Source of the DNA: Veillonella sp.
Lineage (GTDB): Bacteria; Bacillota; Negativicutes; Veillonellales; Veillonellaceae
Direction of reading: 5' to 3'
Length of the DNA stretch: 64,000 nt
Assembly (NCBI RefSeq): GCF_015058545.1
Contig: NZ_SVCB01000073.1
Coordinates: 1 to 64,000, forward strand
Both the position numbers and the translations under genes were made by a program. The notes beneath the pieces are model-generated. The model was not told the DNA's origin. It saw nothing but the letters and a program-made list of their open reading frames with translations, and did not search any database. Positions 15,286 through 25,030 of this stretch are shown here, one piece after another (position 1 is the first letter of the stretch; every line of letters begins with the position of its first letter).

Positions 15286-15915
15286 ATGAACTTAATAACA
15301 ACTAAAGACTTAGTTTTTTACAATATGATTCAATACCCCGATATGGCCATTGAAAAAGGTAAAATGACCTTCATTCAAGGGGCCAGCGGATCCGGCAAAA
15401 GCACCCTATTTCGCTTATTTAACGCCACTATTAACCCTTCGCAAGGGGCCATCTATTACAACAATGTAGATATCAGCACAATCAATGCGTTGGAATTACG
15501 CCGTCAAATTTTACTGATTAATCAGCAAGTATATCTCTTCCCCGGCACCATTGCCGATAATTTTCGCCAATTTCATGCCTATCGCGGGTCTACCCCACCG
15601 ACCGAGGCAAATATGAAGGAATTTCTCCATTTGGCGGCCGCCCCATTCACACCGGAACAAGAGATTGCGAGATTATCCGGCGGTGAAAAACAGCGCGTCT
15701 TTAACGCCATTATGCTCTCCTTTAATGCAGATGTCTATATGTGGGACGAACCGAGTGCCGCTCTCGACTCACCGACAGCCATGACCTTTTTCACGCGCAT
15801 GAAAGAATATATGACCAAACACGATAAAACTACGCTGGTCATTTCCCATGACGATACGCTCTATCCTAAGTTCAGCGATGCTTTGATTGAGCTACAAAGT
15901 CGCCATGAGGTATAA
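15286..15915 (+). CDS. fetA: ABC transporter ATP-binding protein, FetA/YbbL type
   Basis: The 209-residue ATPase has Walker A GASGSGKST (about residues 31-39), a Q-loop in LLINQQVYLFPG, the signature LSGGEKQR and Walker B VYMWDEPSAALD, followed by the H-loop VISHDD. It is short, as are FetA/YbbL proteins. The next gene, 69 bases on, encodes a UPF0014 (FetB) permease, so the pair should be the FetAB system, linked in E. coli to iron export and peroxide tolerance. For an anaerobe this would protect against oxidative stress (inference). Confidence 0.85.
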   Translation: MNLITTKDLVFYNMIQYPDMAIEKGKMTFIQGASGSGKSTLFRLFNATINPSQGAIYYNNVDISTINALELRRQILLINQQVYLFPGTIADNFRQFHAYRGSTPPTEANMKEFLHLAAAPFTPEQEIARLSGGEKQRVFNAIMLSFNADVYMWDEPSAALDSPTAMTFFTRMKEYMTKHDKTTLVISHDDTLYPKFSDALIELQSRHEV

Positions 15916-15984
15916 GTCTAGCCCGGCTTATTGTTCATCCGTTAGTACGCAATACATTTACTTCATAAGATTGGAGTTTTTAAC

Positions 15985-16752
15985 ATGACTGAATCTATTT
16001 CTATGCAGCTCGGTGGCTTCTTATCCATCTATTTGTTGCTCCTCGTCATCGCCGGGATTTTCACGTACTGTAAAATTCCGCAAACTAAATTTCTCTTGCT
16101 GGGCACCTTGCAAATGACGGTACAATTAATCATTGCCGGTTACGTGTTGCTCTATATTTTTCAAAACCCGTCACCGATTTTTGTCTTAACCTATCTATCC
16201 TTGATGGTCGGTTTTGCCGTGACGCGAACGCTTCGCAAAAATCCTTGGCTTAACCGCAAATTCAAGTGGATTACGGCCTTGTCCGTTATCGGCACCTGCA
16301 TCAGTATTACGAGCTTCATGCTCCTTATTGTTATTCGCAAGGATATTTTTACACCCCAATATGTAATCCCAATCAGCGGTATGCTCGTAAGTGCTACCAT
16401 GAACGGCGCTACCTTGGCGTTAAAATCGTTTAAGGAAAATCTCGACTCTCATCAGCAACAAATCGAGGTGCTCTTAAATATCGGCACACCGCCGTCTAAG
16501 ATATTACATCCGTTTGTGGTACAATCCTTGGAAACGGCCTTCTTACCGACTATGAATTCCATGGTGGGCATGGGGATTATCGCACTCCCCGGTATGATGA
16601 CCGGTCAGATTTTGGCCGGTGCCATGCCGAATGAAGCGGTACTGTACCAGATTACCATCATGGTTGCCAACTGTACCACCGTGTGCTTGTCGTCGTTTTG
16701 CCTATTATATTTTGGTGCCCGCACCCTCTGGAACGATAGGTATCAGTTATAA
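15985..16752 (+). CDS. fetB: UPF0014 family permease, FetB type
   Basis: The 255-residue protein has about seven hydrophobic segments and the UPF0014 signatures: a central ISGMLVSATMNGATLALK, then HQQQIEVLLNIGTPPSKI, and the conserved FLPTMNSMVGMGIIALPGMMTGQILAGAMP loop. It is the membrane partner of the upstream ATPase. GGAG precedes the ATG by 9 bases. Its last codons lie next to an unusual nested inverted-repeat region. Confidence 0.87.
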   Translation: MTESISMQLGGFLSIYLLLLVIAGIFTYCKIPQTKFLLLGTLQMTVQLIIAGYVLLYIFQNPSPIFVLTYLSLMVGFAVTRTLRKNPWLNRKFKWITALSVIGTCISITSFMLLIVIRKDIFTPQYVIPISGMLVSATMNGATLALKSFKENLDSHQQQIEVLLNIGTPPSKILHPFVVQSLETAFLPTMNSMVGMGIIALPGMMTGQILAGAMPNEAVLYQITIMVANCTTVCLSSFCLLYFGARTLWNDRYQL

Positions 16753-16988
16753 CTAAGCACATCGGGGCATTCTAAAAAAGGCGCAAGGCCTTACTCTCGG
16801 ACTCCTGGTTCTACAAGAACAAAGTCGTCTACGAGTAAGGCCTTGCGTCTTTTCTACGTTACGCCGTTCCCTCAGTACGTTATTTATGTCTGATTACTAT
16901 AAAGACTGTGCGGAATTAACTCGGAGTCCTTACGAGTAAAGCTTGTTCTTTTTACGTTAGCCTGCGCCCTCCGTGCATTAGTTATAAC
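16747..16988. repeat. Nested inverted/direct repeat region after fetB
   Basis: Three related copies of a 55-65-base unit. The inner pair (16782-16796 and 16833-16847, CGCAAGGCCTTACTC and its complement) forms a 15-bp perfect stem followed by TTTT, a probable terminator. A third copy (16924-16987) is a direct repeat of the second and mirrors the first out to AGTTATAACT next to the fetB stop. Confidence 0.65.
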
Positions 16989-17037
16989 TTAAGGTGGGGA
17001 GGATAAATAAGGACTCTGGGTCCATATTCATTTCTTT

Positions 17038-17691
17038 TTATTTTTGCGTTAGAACATCGTCGTTAAAGTTATACTGAGTAATGTTCCATTTATTCGTATC
17101 AACATATTTTTTTTGATAATCATCTTTTATCTGCTTTTGCACTGCTTCTTTCAACGGAGTTATGTCACCGTCTTTTAAACGCTGTAAAACGATGCTCCCA
17201 CTTACCAGAGTATCATTTTTACTATCATAGGTATATTCAAGGCCATTTTTATCTACATATAAAACATTATCCCGTTCCGTCATAGTTAATGGCGCATTCT
17301 TACCCGTTACATCCATCAATTTATAATTAATAGCTATATTTGGCAATACTCCCTTACTATCCGGCCCTTCCGGTAAAGATATAATATAACTCATATAAGG
17401 ATTAACCGGTACATACGCATCACGATTCAAAAAGCTTTTGCCTTCCGTTCTATACTGATAATCTTTACTGTCAATCGTGTAGGTATGTTCTGTCTTTTTC
17501 TCGATAGTAATTACATAGAAGGTATCGCTAAAGTCATTATTAAATAAGTTATTTTTTTGAGGAGCTCCGATATATCCCCATGTGCCCGAAAAGTCTTGAG
17601 AGCTGCCCAAACCGCCGCAGCCACTGAGGACGAACATCAAAGCCGTAGCCAAAGCCAGCAACATATAGGTTACATATCGTTTCGTTTTCAT
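17038..17691 (-). CDS. Lipoprotein of unknown function
   Basis: The 217-residue protein has a signal peptide ending in the lipobox LSGC (Cys about residue 25), then GGLGSSQDFSGTWGYIG. The FSGTW start resembles small lipocalin- or META-like lipoproteins, but I cannot assign a family. It follows the next lipoprotein gene by 13 bases on the same strand; that protein also has an SDFSGEW start after its lipid anchor, so the two may be distant paralogues acting at the same membrane. Confidence 0.75.
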   Translation of the reverse strand: MKTKRYVTYMLLALATALMFVLSGCGGLGSSQDFSGTWGYIGAPQKNNLFNNDFSDTFYVITIEKKTEHTYTIDSKDYQYRTEGKSFLNRDAYVPVNPYMSYIISLPEGPDSKGVLPNIAINYKLMDVTGKNAPLTMTERDNVLYVDKNGLEYTYDSKNDTLVSGSIVLQRLKDGDITPLKEAVQKQIKDDYQKKYVDTNKWNITQYNFNDDVLTQK

Positions 17692-17704
17692 AACAATCCC
17701 TCCC

Positions 17705-18355
17705 CTATACCGTGGTTTGACGGCGACGATAAATCACATAGCCGATGCCTGCCAAAATAACTATCACCAGGGCGCCTCCGATAAGAAGACCGGAGTTACC
17801 GCCTTTTTTGAATTGGAAATAGATTGGATCGCCGGCGGCATAAATTACCGTGTCATCATCTTTCATAATACCCTTGCCAATGCTTTCCTTGACGATTTTG
17901 CCATCCACTTCAATGGTCGTAGCACCGGATGCTTTACCTAAATTAAAGGTATACATATCCGGGTCATCGCCGTACGGATAAATAACATTTGTTTTTGCAT
18001 CAGCATTGCGCCCGAACACGGCGGCACTCATCTTAGCCAGTTCATCCTTATTGGCAAACTTTGCTTCCAATTTCCACATTTGCGACTGCACTGTCGCGCT
18101 GTCCCCTTTTAGTTCCTTACCATCGGGACCGATGGCTTCAAGTTCTACTTTACTAATATCAATCGGCGTCTGCCCGTTTGAATTTTGCGTCACCGCACTC
18201 AACAAATCGCCCTTACTGATAGGTACCGGTGATTGAATCGTAGCCTTCCATTCCCCGCTGAAATCTGAGTTAACCTCAATCTCAGAAGTTACTTGTGCAC
18301 AACCTGCCGCCAGTAACAGGCACAAGGCTAAACATAAAAACACTAACCGCTTCAT
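17705..18355 (-). CDS. Lipoprotein with C-terminal transmembrane anchor
   Basis: The protein (216 residues from the chosen ATG) has a lipobox signal (LLAAGC), an extracytoplasmic domain beginning SEIEVNSDFSGEWKA, and a C-terminal hydrophobic helix ending in Arg-rich YRRRQTTV. This N-terminal lipid plus C-terminal helix plan is like DUF3153-type Firmicute lipoproteins. I choose the ATG at 18355 because AAGGAGTGG is correctly spaced; a GTG at 18364 overlaps that site. Function is unknown. Confidence 0.75.
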   Translation of the reverse strand: MKRLVFLCLALCLLLAAGCAQVTSEIEVNSDFSGEWKATIQSPVPISKGDLLSAVTQNSNGQTPIDISKVELEAIGPDGKELKGDSATVQSQMWKLEAKFANKDELAKMSAAVFGRNADAKTNVIYPYGDDPDMYTFNLGKASGATTIEVDGKIVKESIGKGIMKDDDTVIYAAGDPIYFQFKKGGNSGLLIGGALVIVILAGIGYVIYRRRQTTV

Positions 18356-18416
18356 ACGCTCCACTCCTTACTTACCTAACATCTAGCCATAACCATATTA
18401 AGCTAAATACAAATGC

Positions 18417-18470
18417 ACTTCTCTATACAGCTGTACTTCTCCATACAGCTACACTTCTCCCCGAATGTAC
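18417..18470. repeat. 18-base tandem repeat, about 2.5 copies
   Basis: ACTTCTCTATACAGCTGT, ACTTCTCCATACAGCTAC, ACTTCTCCCCGAATGTAC. It lies in the spacer upstream of the lipoprotein pair and downstream of the Crp/Fnr gene. Confidence 0.7.
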
Positions 18471-18643
18471 ATTTGTGCGCCAAAGTTACTTTCATTATAT
18501 CAGTTTTATCCGTTATTTTGTATCATATGTAGCAGAATTAATATGAATGTTAATTATATAATATATTTGTGAGCAGGTTATTTTGAAAAAACTATATCAT
18601 GTTATTCGTTTCCGATGTTTTATTCTAAAAAAGCAACCGTCGT

Positions 18644-19321
18644 TCACTCTTGTCTCGTTTCACCGGAACAATACCGCATCAAGGTTTCTAAATCAAGGAT
18701 TCGAATTTGTTTACGGGCCGTATCAATAACCCCTTCTTCACGAAGGCGCCCGATATGGCGCGTCAAATTGACACGACTCATGCCGACAAGTTCTGCCAGC
18801 TCCTCTTGGGATAAAAGCAGTATTTGTTCACCCATTTCATGCTGTGCATTATGAAGCAATAGAAGCACATTGCACACCTTAATGAAACCCGAATTATATT
18901 CTTGATGGGCCGTTTCAAAAAGCAGCAGATTAATGTAACGAACGTAAGAATCGACCAGATAGCGATAAATCTGAGGATTTACTTCTATCATCTGCCGAAA
19001 ATCATCCCGTGTGAAGCGCCATATTTTCATGGGCGTAATCGCTTCGGTCACCAAAGTATGTTCAATTTTAAACTCTAATTCGTGAAACCCCGGATAGATT
19101 GTGCCAGCACCATGATAAGAGATGATCTTACGTCGCCCCGTTTCATGGACTAAATACGTGCTGGCCACGCCGGAAATGATGTAGTTAATAACATGGGCAA
19201 ACTCATCCGGCTGCCATAAAAAATCACCCGCTTTGAGTTCCATTTCAACATGATGGGACGCCGCAAATATATCCTTTAAATCGACAAAATCATTGGTAAA
19301 AATATAGCGTGGGATTAACAT
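18644..19321 (-). CDS. Crp/Fnr family transcriptional regulator
   Basis: The 225-residue protein has an N-terminal cyclic-nucleotide-binding-like barrel (residues about 20-130) and a C-terminal winged helix with recognition helix LAELVGMSRVNLTRHIGRLREEGVI. There is no N-terminal Cys cluster of Fnr type, and the canonical cAMP pocket residues are not evident, so the ligand is unknown. It is divergent from the arginase-family gene with 72 bases between them, which makes that gene a likely target (inferred from layout). Confidence 0.88.
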   Translation of the reverse strand: MLIPRYIFTNDFVDLKDIFAASHHVEMELKAGDFLWQPDEFAHVINYIISGVASTYLVHETGRRKIISYHGAGTIYPGFHELEFKIEHTLVTEAITPMKIWRFTRDDFRQMIEVNPQIYRYLVDSYVRYINLLLFETAHQEYNSGFIKVCNVLLLLHNAQHEMGEQILLLSQEELAELVGMSRVNLTRHIGRLREEGVIDTARKQIRILDLETLMRYCSGETRQE

Positions 19322-19393
19322 GGTGTCACCTCGAATAAAATCTACTATAATTTACCCTCATTATACCATATCAACTCTTAAGGAGGCTTTATT

Positions 19394-20284
19394 ATGAAAC
19401 CCAAAAATAATCAACAGAACAAAACGTTACAACTCGTCTACCCGCAGTGGCAGGGCGGTGCCAATCCGAATTACCAAATCGGAGCCCGCGTATTGGACGC
19501 TTTATTACCTACATCAACAGCTACTGAAAAAGCATATATCCCGGTAGCTGACGAAGAAGCCACGGCAGCCGCTTATGAAGCACAACCTAACAAAGACGTC
19601 TTCGCCGAAGAAATCCTATTAAGCCAGCAGGCGGCAGCGCGTGAAATTTTGAACGTAAAACAACCAAGTAAGATTATCACCATCGGCGGTGACTGCTCCA
19701 TTTCGCAAGTGCCTTTTGATTATTTACATCAGCAATATCCGAATAATACGGCGATTCTATGGCTCGATGCCCATCCCGATATTATGACGCCAAAAGAGTA
19801 TCCCAACGAACACGCCATGGTATTGGGCAACTTATTGGGACATGGTGCCCCTAGTTTTGCAAAAACAGTACAAGCACCGTTTAAACCGAGCCAAGTCCTC
19901 TATGCCGGACTCATCGATACCGGTCTTTTACCTCATGAAAAACAGTTCCTTGCCGACCATTCCATGGCATATCTGCCACCACGTGAGTTAAATACAAGCA
20001 AACCGATTTTAGAATGGCTCAAAAATAATAAGATTGAACATGTTATGGTTCATTTGGATTTAGATGTTTTGAGCCCTACCGATTTTCGCAGTCTCCTCTG
20101 CAACAAACCGCATCAAGGCCCGGTTGAATACGCCGTTGGTGAAATGACATTAGCTAAAATTTTCCAAATTCTTCAAGATGTAAGCAAAGAAACCAATCTC
20201 GTAGGTCTTTCTATCGCCGAATACTTGCCATGGGATATTATCAACCTTCGCAATGGCTTCTCAAAACTGGATATTTTTAAGTAA
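19394..20284 (+). CDS. Arginase/agmatinase/formimidoylglutamase-family enzyme with altered metal motif
   Basis: The 296-residue ureohydrolase-fold protein has WLDAHPD (D125, H127, D129) and HLDLDVLSP (D222, D224), both expected Mn ligands. The first motif, normally GGDHS, reads GGDCS here: Cys101 replaces the metal-binding His. I recall a divergent arginase-like subfamily with GGDC, so this may be a family trait. Substrate could be arginine, agmatine or another guanidino compound. AAGGAGG precedes the ATG. It is monocistronic and divergent from the Crp/Fnr gene. Confidence 0.8.
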   Translation: MKPKNNQQNKTLQLVYPQWQGGANPNYQIGARVLDALLPTSTATEKAYIPVADEEATAAAYEAQPNKDVFAEEILLSQQAAAREILNVKQPSKIITIGGDCSISQVPFDYLHQQYPNNTAILWLDAHPDIMTPKEYPNEHAMVLGNLLGHGAPSFAKTVQAPFKPSQVLYAGLIDTGLLPHEKQFLADHSMAYLPPRELNTSKPILEWLKNNKIEHVMVHLDLDVLSPTDFRSLLCNKPHQGPVEYAVGEMTLAKIFQILQDVSKETNLVGLSIAEYLPWDIINLRNGFSKLDIFK

Positions 20285-20317
20285 AAGTTATTTTAATAAC
20301 TAAATATACAAACCAAA

Positions 20318-20377
20318 AACCACTCTCCACAAAATGGCCCGGTTCTTAAGAACGTAAGCCACTTTAAGAGAGTGGTT
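20318..20377. terminator. Terminator between arginase-family gene and autotransporter
   Basis: AACCACTCTC pairs with GAGAGTGGTT around a 40-base loop that holds further small stems; TTTTT follows on the plus strand. Confidence 0.75.
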
Positions 20378-20422
20378 TCCTTTTTACTTAACTATTAACA
20401 ATTAAACTATAAAGTTCAACTA

Positions 20423-23038
20423 TTAAAATTTAAGATTTACGCCGCCACGGAAGCGATTAGCTTTCACGCTGCTGCCTTTTTGATATTCATAACCTAAGCT
20501 GTAGGTAACATCGCCGTTAGATGCTTCAAGACCTAATTTACCGATGAAGCTGCCACGGTCGGTTAAGTCATAGGTGAAGCCATTAGATACGCCGCCAAAG
20601 CTTACAGTCTGATCAACACTGCGACCGGAGTTCCAAACATAACCTAATTCAGCAATCGGTAAAACATTCCAGTTACCACGTTGGAAATTAGCACTGTATT
20701 TAACGCCCAATGGTACTAAGAACATATTCTTATCCGATTGATCATAGTTAAAACCGAAGTTATTTGCATAATCATCAGTCTGAATACGTAAGAAACGAGC
20801 GCCTACATATGGTACCAACGTAGCTGATTCACCGCGAGCAATGCGTTTTTCAGCACGTATACCAATGCTGAAGGCTTTTGTATCCGGCGAACCTTCAATA
20901 CGGTTACCACTGTTATATTGGGTTACATCGTTGCTACCGCTCAAGTAGGAGATATCGCCGATTAAAGCATAATCATCACGTTCCATACCGCCATACAAGC
21001 TAAGGCCGTAGAACTTGGAATCAGTTTTAGTAGTTGTAGCTAATGTATGAGCATCAACATCACCTTTCACATATGTGAAAGCTGCACCTAAAGTACGACC
21101 TTCTTTATGATAGAAGTCAGCACCGACTACAACACCGTTCAATTTGCTGTCATAATCAGCATCCATACCGCCCATAGCTAAGCCGGAAACAGAATTTTTA
21201 GTATGAATTAACTGTGCCCATACGTCTTTATCATGGGTAAGATTATTCGCTAAAGACATATGGTCCGTAATAGCTTCATGAGTAATACCGGAAACAGTAT
21301 ACGTATTATGTGTAGCACCACTCAAGGCTGTTAAATTCCCCAAGCTGTTGAAAGCATCAATTTGCGCTGCTTCGGTTGTATTCACTTTATCATCAGCAAT
21401 CGCATTAACTAACTGATAAGCTTTAGAATCTGTATCACCGGAGAAAGCTTCATCAACAACATCACCAATAATAACTTTGCCGTCATAAATATCTTTAACG
21501 GAACTGGAAGTTGCTACGATATTATACGTTGTATTATCATCGCTTACCACACCGATTAAGGAAACTAAGCGTTTATTGGTCAATAAGTTATCATCTGTCC
21601 AGCTGTCTGTATCTACGCCGTCGATTTCTGCTTCACCATCATTAATTAAAATGTGGTACGTATTACCTGCTACGGCATCGTCTACATATAATTTAGCACC
21701 TTCACCAATGGCTACTGTTTGTACACCACTTAACGCAGCTGTTTCAGTAATGGCACTACCGTCAACCATGGTAACAGAGTTATCTGCCGCACTAAATGTA
21801 CCGGCTGCCAAAGTAGCTGCTGTAGCTTGCAATTCTGCATCAGTCATAGCGCCATCCATGTAAACAGCACCGGCATCACCTAAGGATTGATTGCCTTTAA
21901 TATAAAGAGCTGCCGTAATAGCATCTTCGCCAAATGTTAAGCCGGTTTTAGCAAACATAGCTTTCGCATCGTTACCATCACCAATAGTTGCATAGGTATT
22001 TTGGCCAACTAATAATTTACCGTCAATAACATTGGTACCCTCTTCAGCATCAGTGAAATCAACTGCTACTTCATTAGCCACTACATCCCAAGACGGATCA
22101 AGAATGAGACTACCACCGTTTAATTTTACGTTGGTAAATTTAGCGATTGCATTCTTATCTTCAGAGCCCACAGTTAAAGCGGCATCTTCGTCTTCAAGAC
22201 TTAATGCACCTGTTACATTACCGATAATTGAAGAATCCGTACCTGTTACTGCTACACTTGCATTTAATTGACCGGCAGTAGCATCAATCGAACCGTTGTT
22301 TAAGGTTACCCCTTCAGAGACTGTAGCGTTACTTGCAACACCTAAGGTACTGCCACTATTGACAGCCACAGCGCCTGTTAAGTTTACACTTGTAGTTGCA
22401 CTCGCACTGCTATTACCCAATACTAATTTAGCCGTTGTATCTGCAGAACCATCTAAACCTACAATTACGTTAAGGTCTTTACTAGTTTTGCCGTCAACTA
22501 AAATTACATCACCACCGTCTTGGCCACCTAGTGCTAAACTTTCATTGCCTGTAATAATTACACCTTCAGAACCAGCTTGTAAGTTGATTACACCTGCTGA
22601 GAAGCCTTGTTTATTATTACTGGAATCAGTAGCAACAATACCATCTTGACCGATTGTATTAACAGGAACTTTACCATAGATAACGAGGTTTTTATTACCA
22701 TCAACATTAATAGTTGTATTATCATAGGACAAGTCCAAACTAGAGTTTTGAGCTTCTCTTACGTCAGAAAGAGTTAAAGATTTATCAACTAAAGATCCTG
22801 CCATTGTTAATGTGGTTGTCTCATAATCATCCGCAGTTTTTAAAGCTTTTAAAGCTTCTTTTGCATAAGCTAACGAATATTTATCTGTAGTAATCTCTAC
22901 TGTACCACTTTTAAAGATAACTTTATCATCTACAACATCTCTGATTGTCGTTGGTAATACTTTATCCCCATTTGTAGTAATTGTAGTATCATCAGCACTA
23001 CTACCAAAAAGTTGATCTGCCGTTGTAACGAGTATGCC
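20423..23038 (-). pseudogene. Autotransporter, 3' part (passenger end and beta-barrel), out of frame with its 5' part
   Basis: This frame is open from the frameshift at 23039-23042 to the stop; its first ATG is at 22804, but there is no signal peptide there. It encodes Ser/Thr/Ala-rich beta-helical passenger sequence and, over the last 270 residues, a C-terminal autotransporter barrel (from DVWAQLIHTKNSVSG to the terminal VNLKF with the final Phe). Restoring one base joins it to the upstream frame to give one protein of about 1425 residues. Without repair the barrel would not be exported, because it lacks a signal peptide. Confidence 0.8.
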
Positions 23039-24702
23039 TTTTCACCTAGAGTAAACTGTCCCTGTCCAACAATATTTTTTTCAAAATCAACAACATTAAC
23101 TCGAGCTTGATCTTCAATATAAATATGTCCGTCCTCAGGATTATTTAATTTATACGTTCCTGTATAGTTACCATATAGGAAGGCTACATCAGAACCTGCA
23201 ATATTCAACTTATCTGTAAAGTTCATATTTCCTTTGAAATTAATATCACCATCACCTGATACAGTACCTTCAATAGAATTTACATTTTCAAAATGAATAG
23301 CGCCACCTTCATGCGAAACAAAATTACCAACAGCCGATTGCGTGTCTTTAATGTATACTTCACCTTTATTAAAAACTTCTAAATCGCCATTATAATTTTT
23401 TAAATTATTTAAATTCAATGTGGCCGATTTAGCGGAAGAATAATCTACATCATTATTAACAGCAACAGTTGCATCTAGAGAATATTGACCTTGACCATCT
23501 ATGGTCATTTCATTAGAATCATAATCCATGCCCGGACGCGCCCCATTTACTAATTCTAAAGCGTAGTTTCCGTCTGATTCTATTTCTAAGTCTTTATATA
23601 GATTTATTTGATCCTTTTTAGTCCCATTAGCCATTAATTCGCCAATAGTTCCACCATAATAATTAACTGTCGCATTATCTACATTTCCATGTATTTTATT
23701 TGTAAAATGCGTATTGTTATTCGAAGAATATGCATTCAAAGATAAATACTCTACATTACCACCGTACAAGTTAATAGTACTATTTTTTACATTAGAAGTT
23801 GTATTTACATTATCAACTTCTGCTATATTTTCAAAAGAACTGTCAACCGGTATAGCCTCCTGAAGATTTTCTTTATCCGGCACCGTTAATTGACCACCCA
23901 CAACATAACCGCCGGCAATAATTTCTAATTCACCGCCGGAATAAACATTGATAGTCGAGTCTGAAACATTAACTGTACCACCTGCTTGCGCCAAGCCACC
24001 TCCAAAAACAGCACCTATATATGTGTCATTGCCTCCATCAATGGTAATGTTAACTTTATCAATCGTTGATTCTGTATTACCACCTATAGCTGCGCCGGCA
24101 AAAACGGCATCGGTGGCATAATTAAATGGATTTGCATCATCATCTTCTTCAGAAAAATTATCCGGCAAGTAATTATCAATAAACTTTCCGCCTTTTACTG
24201 TTAAATTCACATTTTTATCTGTAACAGACAATTTCCCCTCATCTGTATACACTCCGGTCCGCTGAGCTACTGATCCACCAAATACCAAGGCCGTAATATC
24301 GCCACCGGATATCGTAACATTTGTATTTTCAGTAGTGCCTGTTACGTCTCCTTCAAAAGTATGAAACGCCGTAATATAATGCCCACCAATCACAGATCGG
24401 CTCAATTCAACACCATCAGCTTCTTTAATTTCCTTGGCTAGAGTTCCTCCGGAAATAGCAATCGTTGTATTTACCGGTGCTTGAATACTCTTATTTTCAT
24501 TACCTGTGAAATGCTCTTTTATTCCTCCTACAACACCATAATGCGTACCACTAGTAATCGTTGTAACTTTACTTGCATCAGCTGCCAATACCGGCTGACT
24601 ATAGCTAAAGTACACGCCCCCTGTTAAACTAACTGCCATCAATGCCAACATAATTTTCTTGCTAAGTTTTAAATGTTTCTTGCCCGTTTTTGATTTCCCC
24701 AC
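22930..24702 (-). pseudogene. Autotransporter, 5' part (signal peptide and passenger)
   Basis: The frame starts with a long basic signal peptide (KKHLKLSKKIMLALMAVSL ... PVLAADA) and continues with beta-helix repeats, many ending in GG: NVTISGGDIT, NLTVKGGKF, NITIDGGND, STINLYGGNV. After FTLGEKAYSLQ the sequence becomes unrelated hydrophobic text and stops, which marks the frameshift. I prefer the GTG at 24702 because AAAGGA lies 8 bases upstream; the ATG at 24711 touches the ribosome binding site. The role is probably adhesion at the cell surface. Confidence 0.8.
23039..23042 (-). other. Frameshift site in the autotransporter gene
   Basis: The coding strand reads GGTGAAAAGGC. With five A instead of four, the two frames join smoothly as GEKGILVTTADQLFGSS. 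The total length then becomes a multiple of three. One A appears to be missing from the run. Confidence 0.75.
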
Positions 24703-24949
24703 AGGACACATCCTTTCTGTCTATATGGCCTCCTATACCTAATCCCAGCCAATATAAACAAACAACAAAATATGTTCATGAAAAGCTCATGCATACTAAA
24801 ATTTTATCATAATAAAGTATGCTATACAATAAGATAAATAATGCGTTTTTTGAATTTTAACTCCTATTGATTGTAAAGGGATTTATAGCGTCGAATTTCA
24901 TATCGAAAATTTTCCTCATCGTTTATTAATCTATATTTTTACACAGCAA
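24703..24949. other. AT-rich intergenic region upstream of the autotransporter
   Basis: No ORF or hairpin is visible apart from the terminator that follows. It should contain the autotransporter promoter on the minus strand; I cannot pick one clear site. Confidence 0.4.
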
Positions 24950-24981
24950 AAAACCTCGACAGATATCTCTGCCGAGGTTTT
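24950..24981 (-). terminator. Terminator of the symporter gene
   Basis: AAAACCTCG/CGAGGTTTT stem with a 14-base loop and A/T runs on both sides; 50 bases after the tcyP-like stop. Confidence 0.85.
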
Positions 24982-25030
24982 CTTTGTATGCTTATAACAT
25001 TTTGTCGATGCTACAATTTACTTCTTTTGC

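Noticed and set aside
23039..23042. Phase-variable homopolymer tract in the autotransporter
   Set aside because: A run of four or five A is too short for typical slipped-strand phase variation; a simple indel or sequencing error is more likely.
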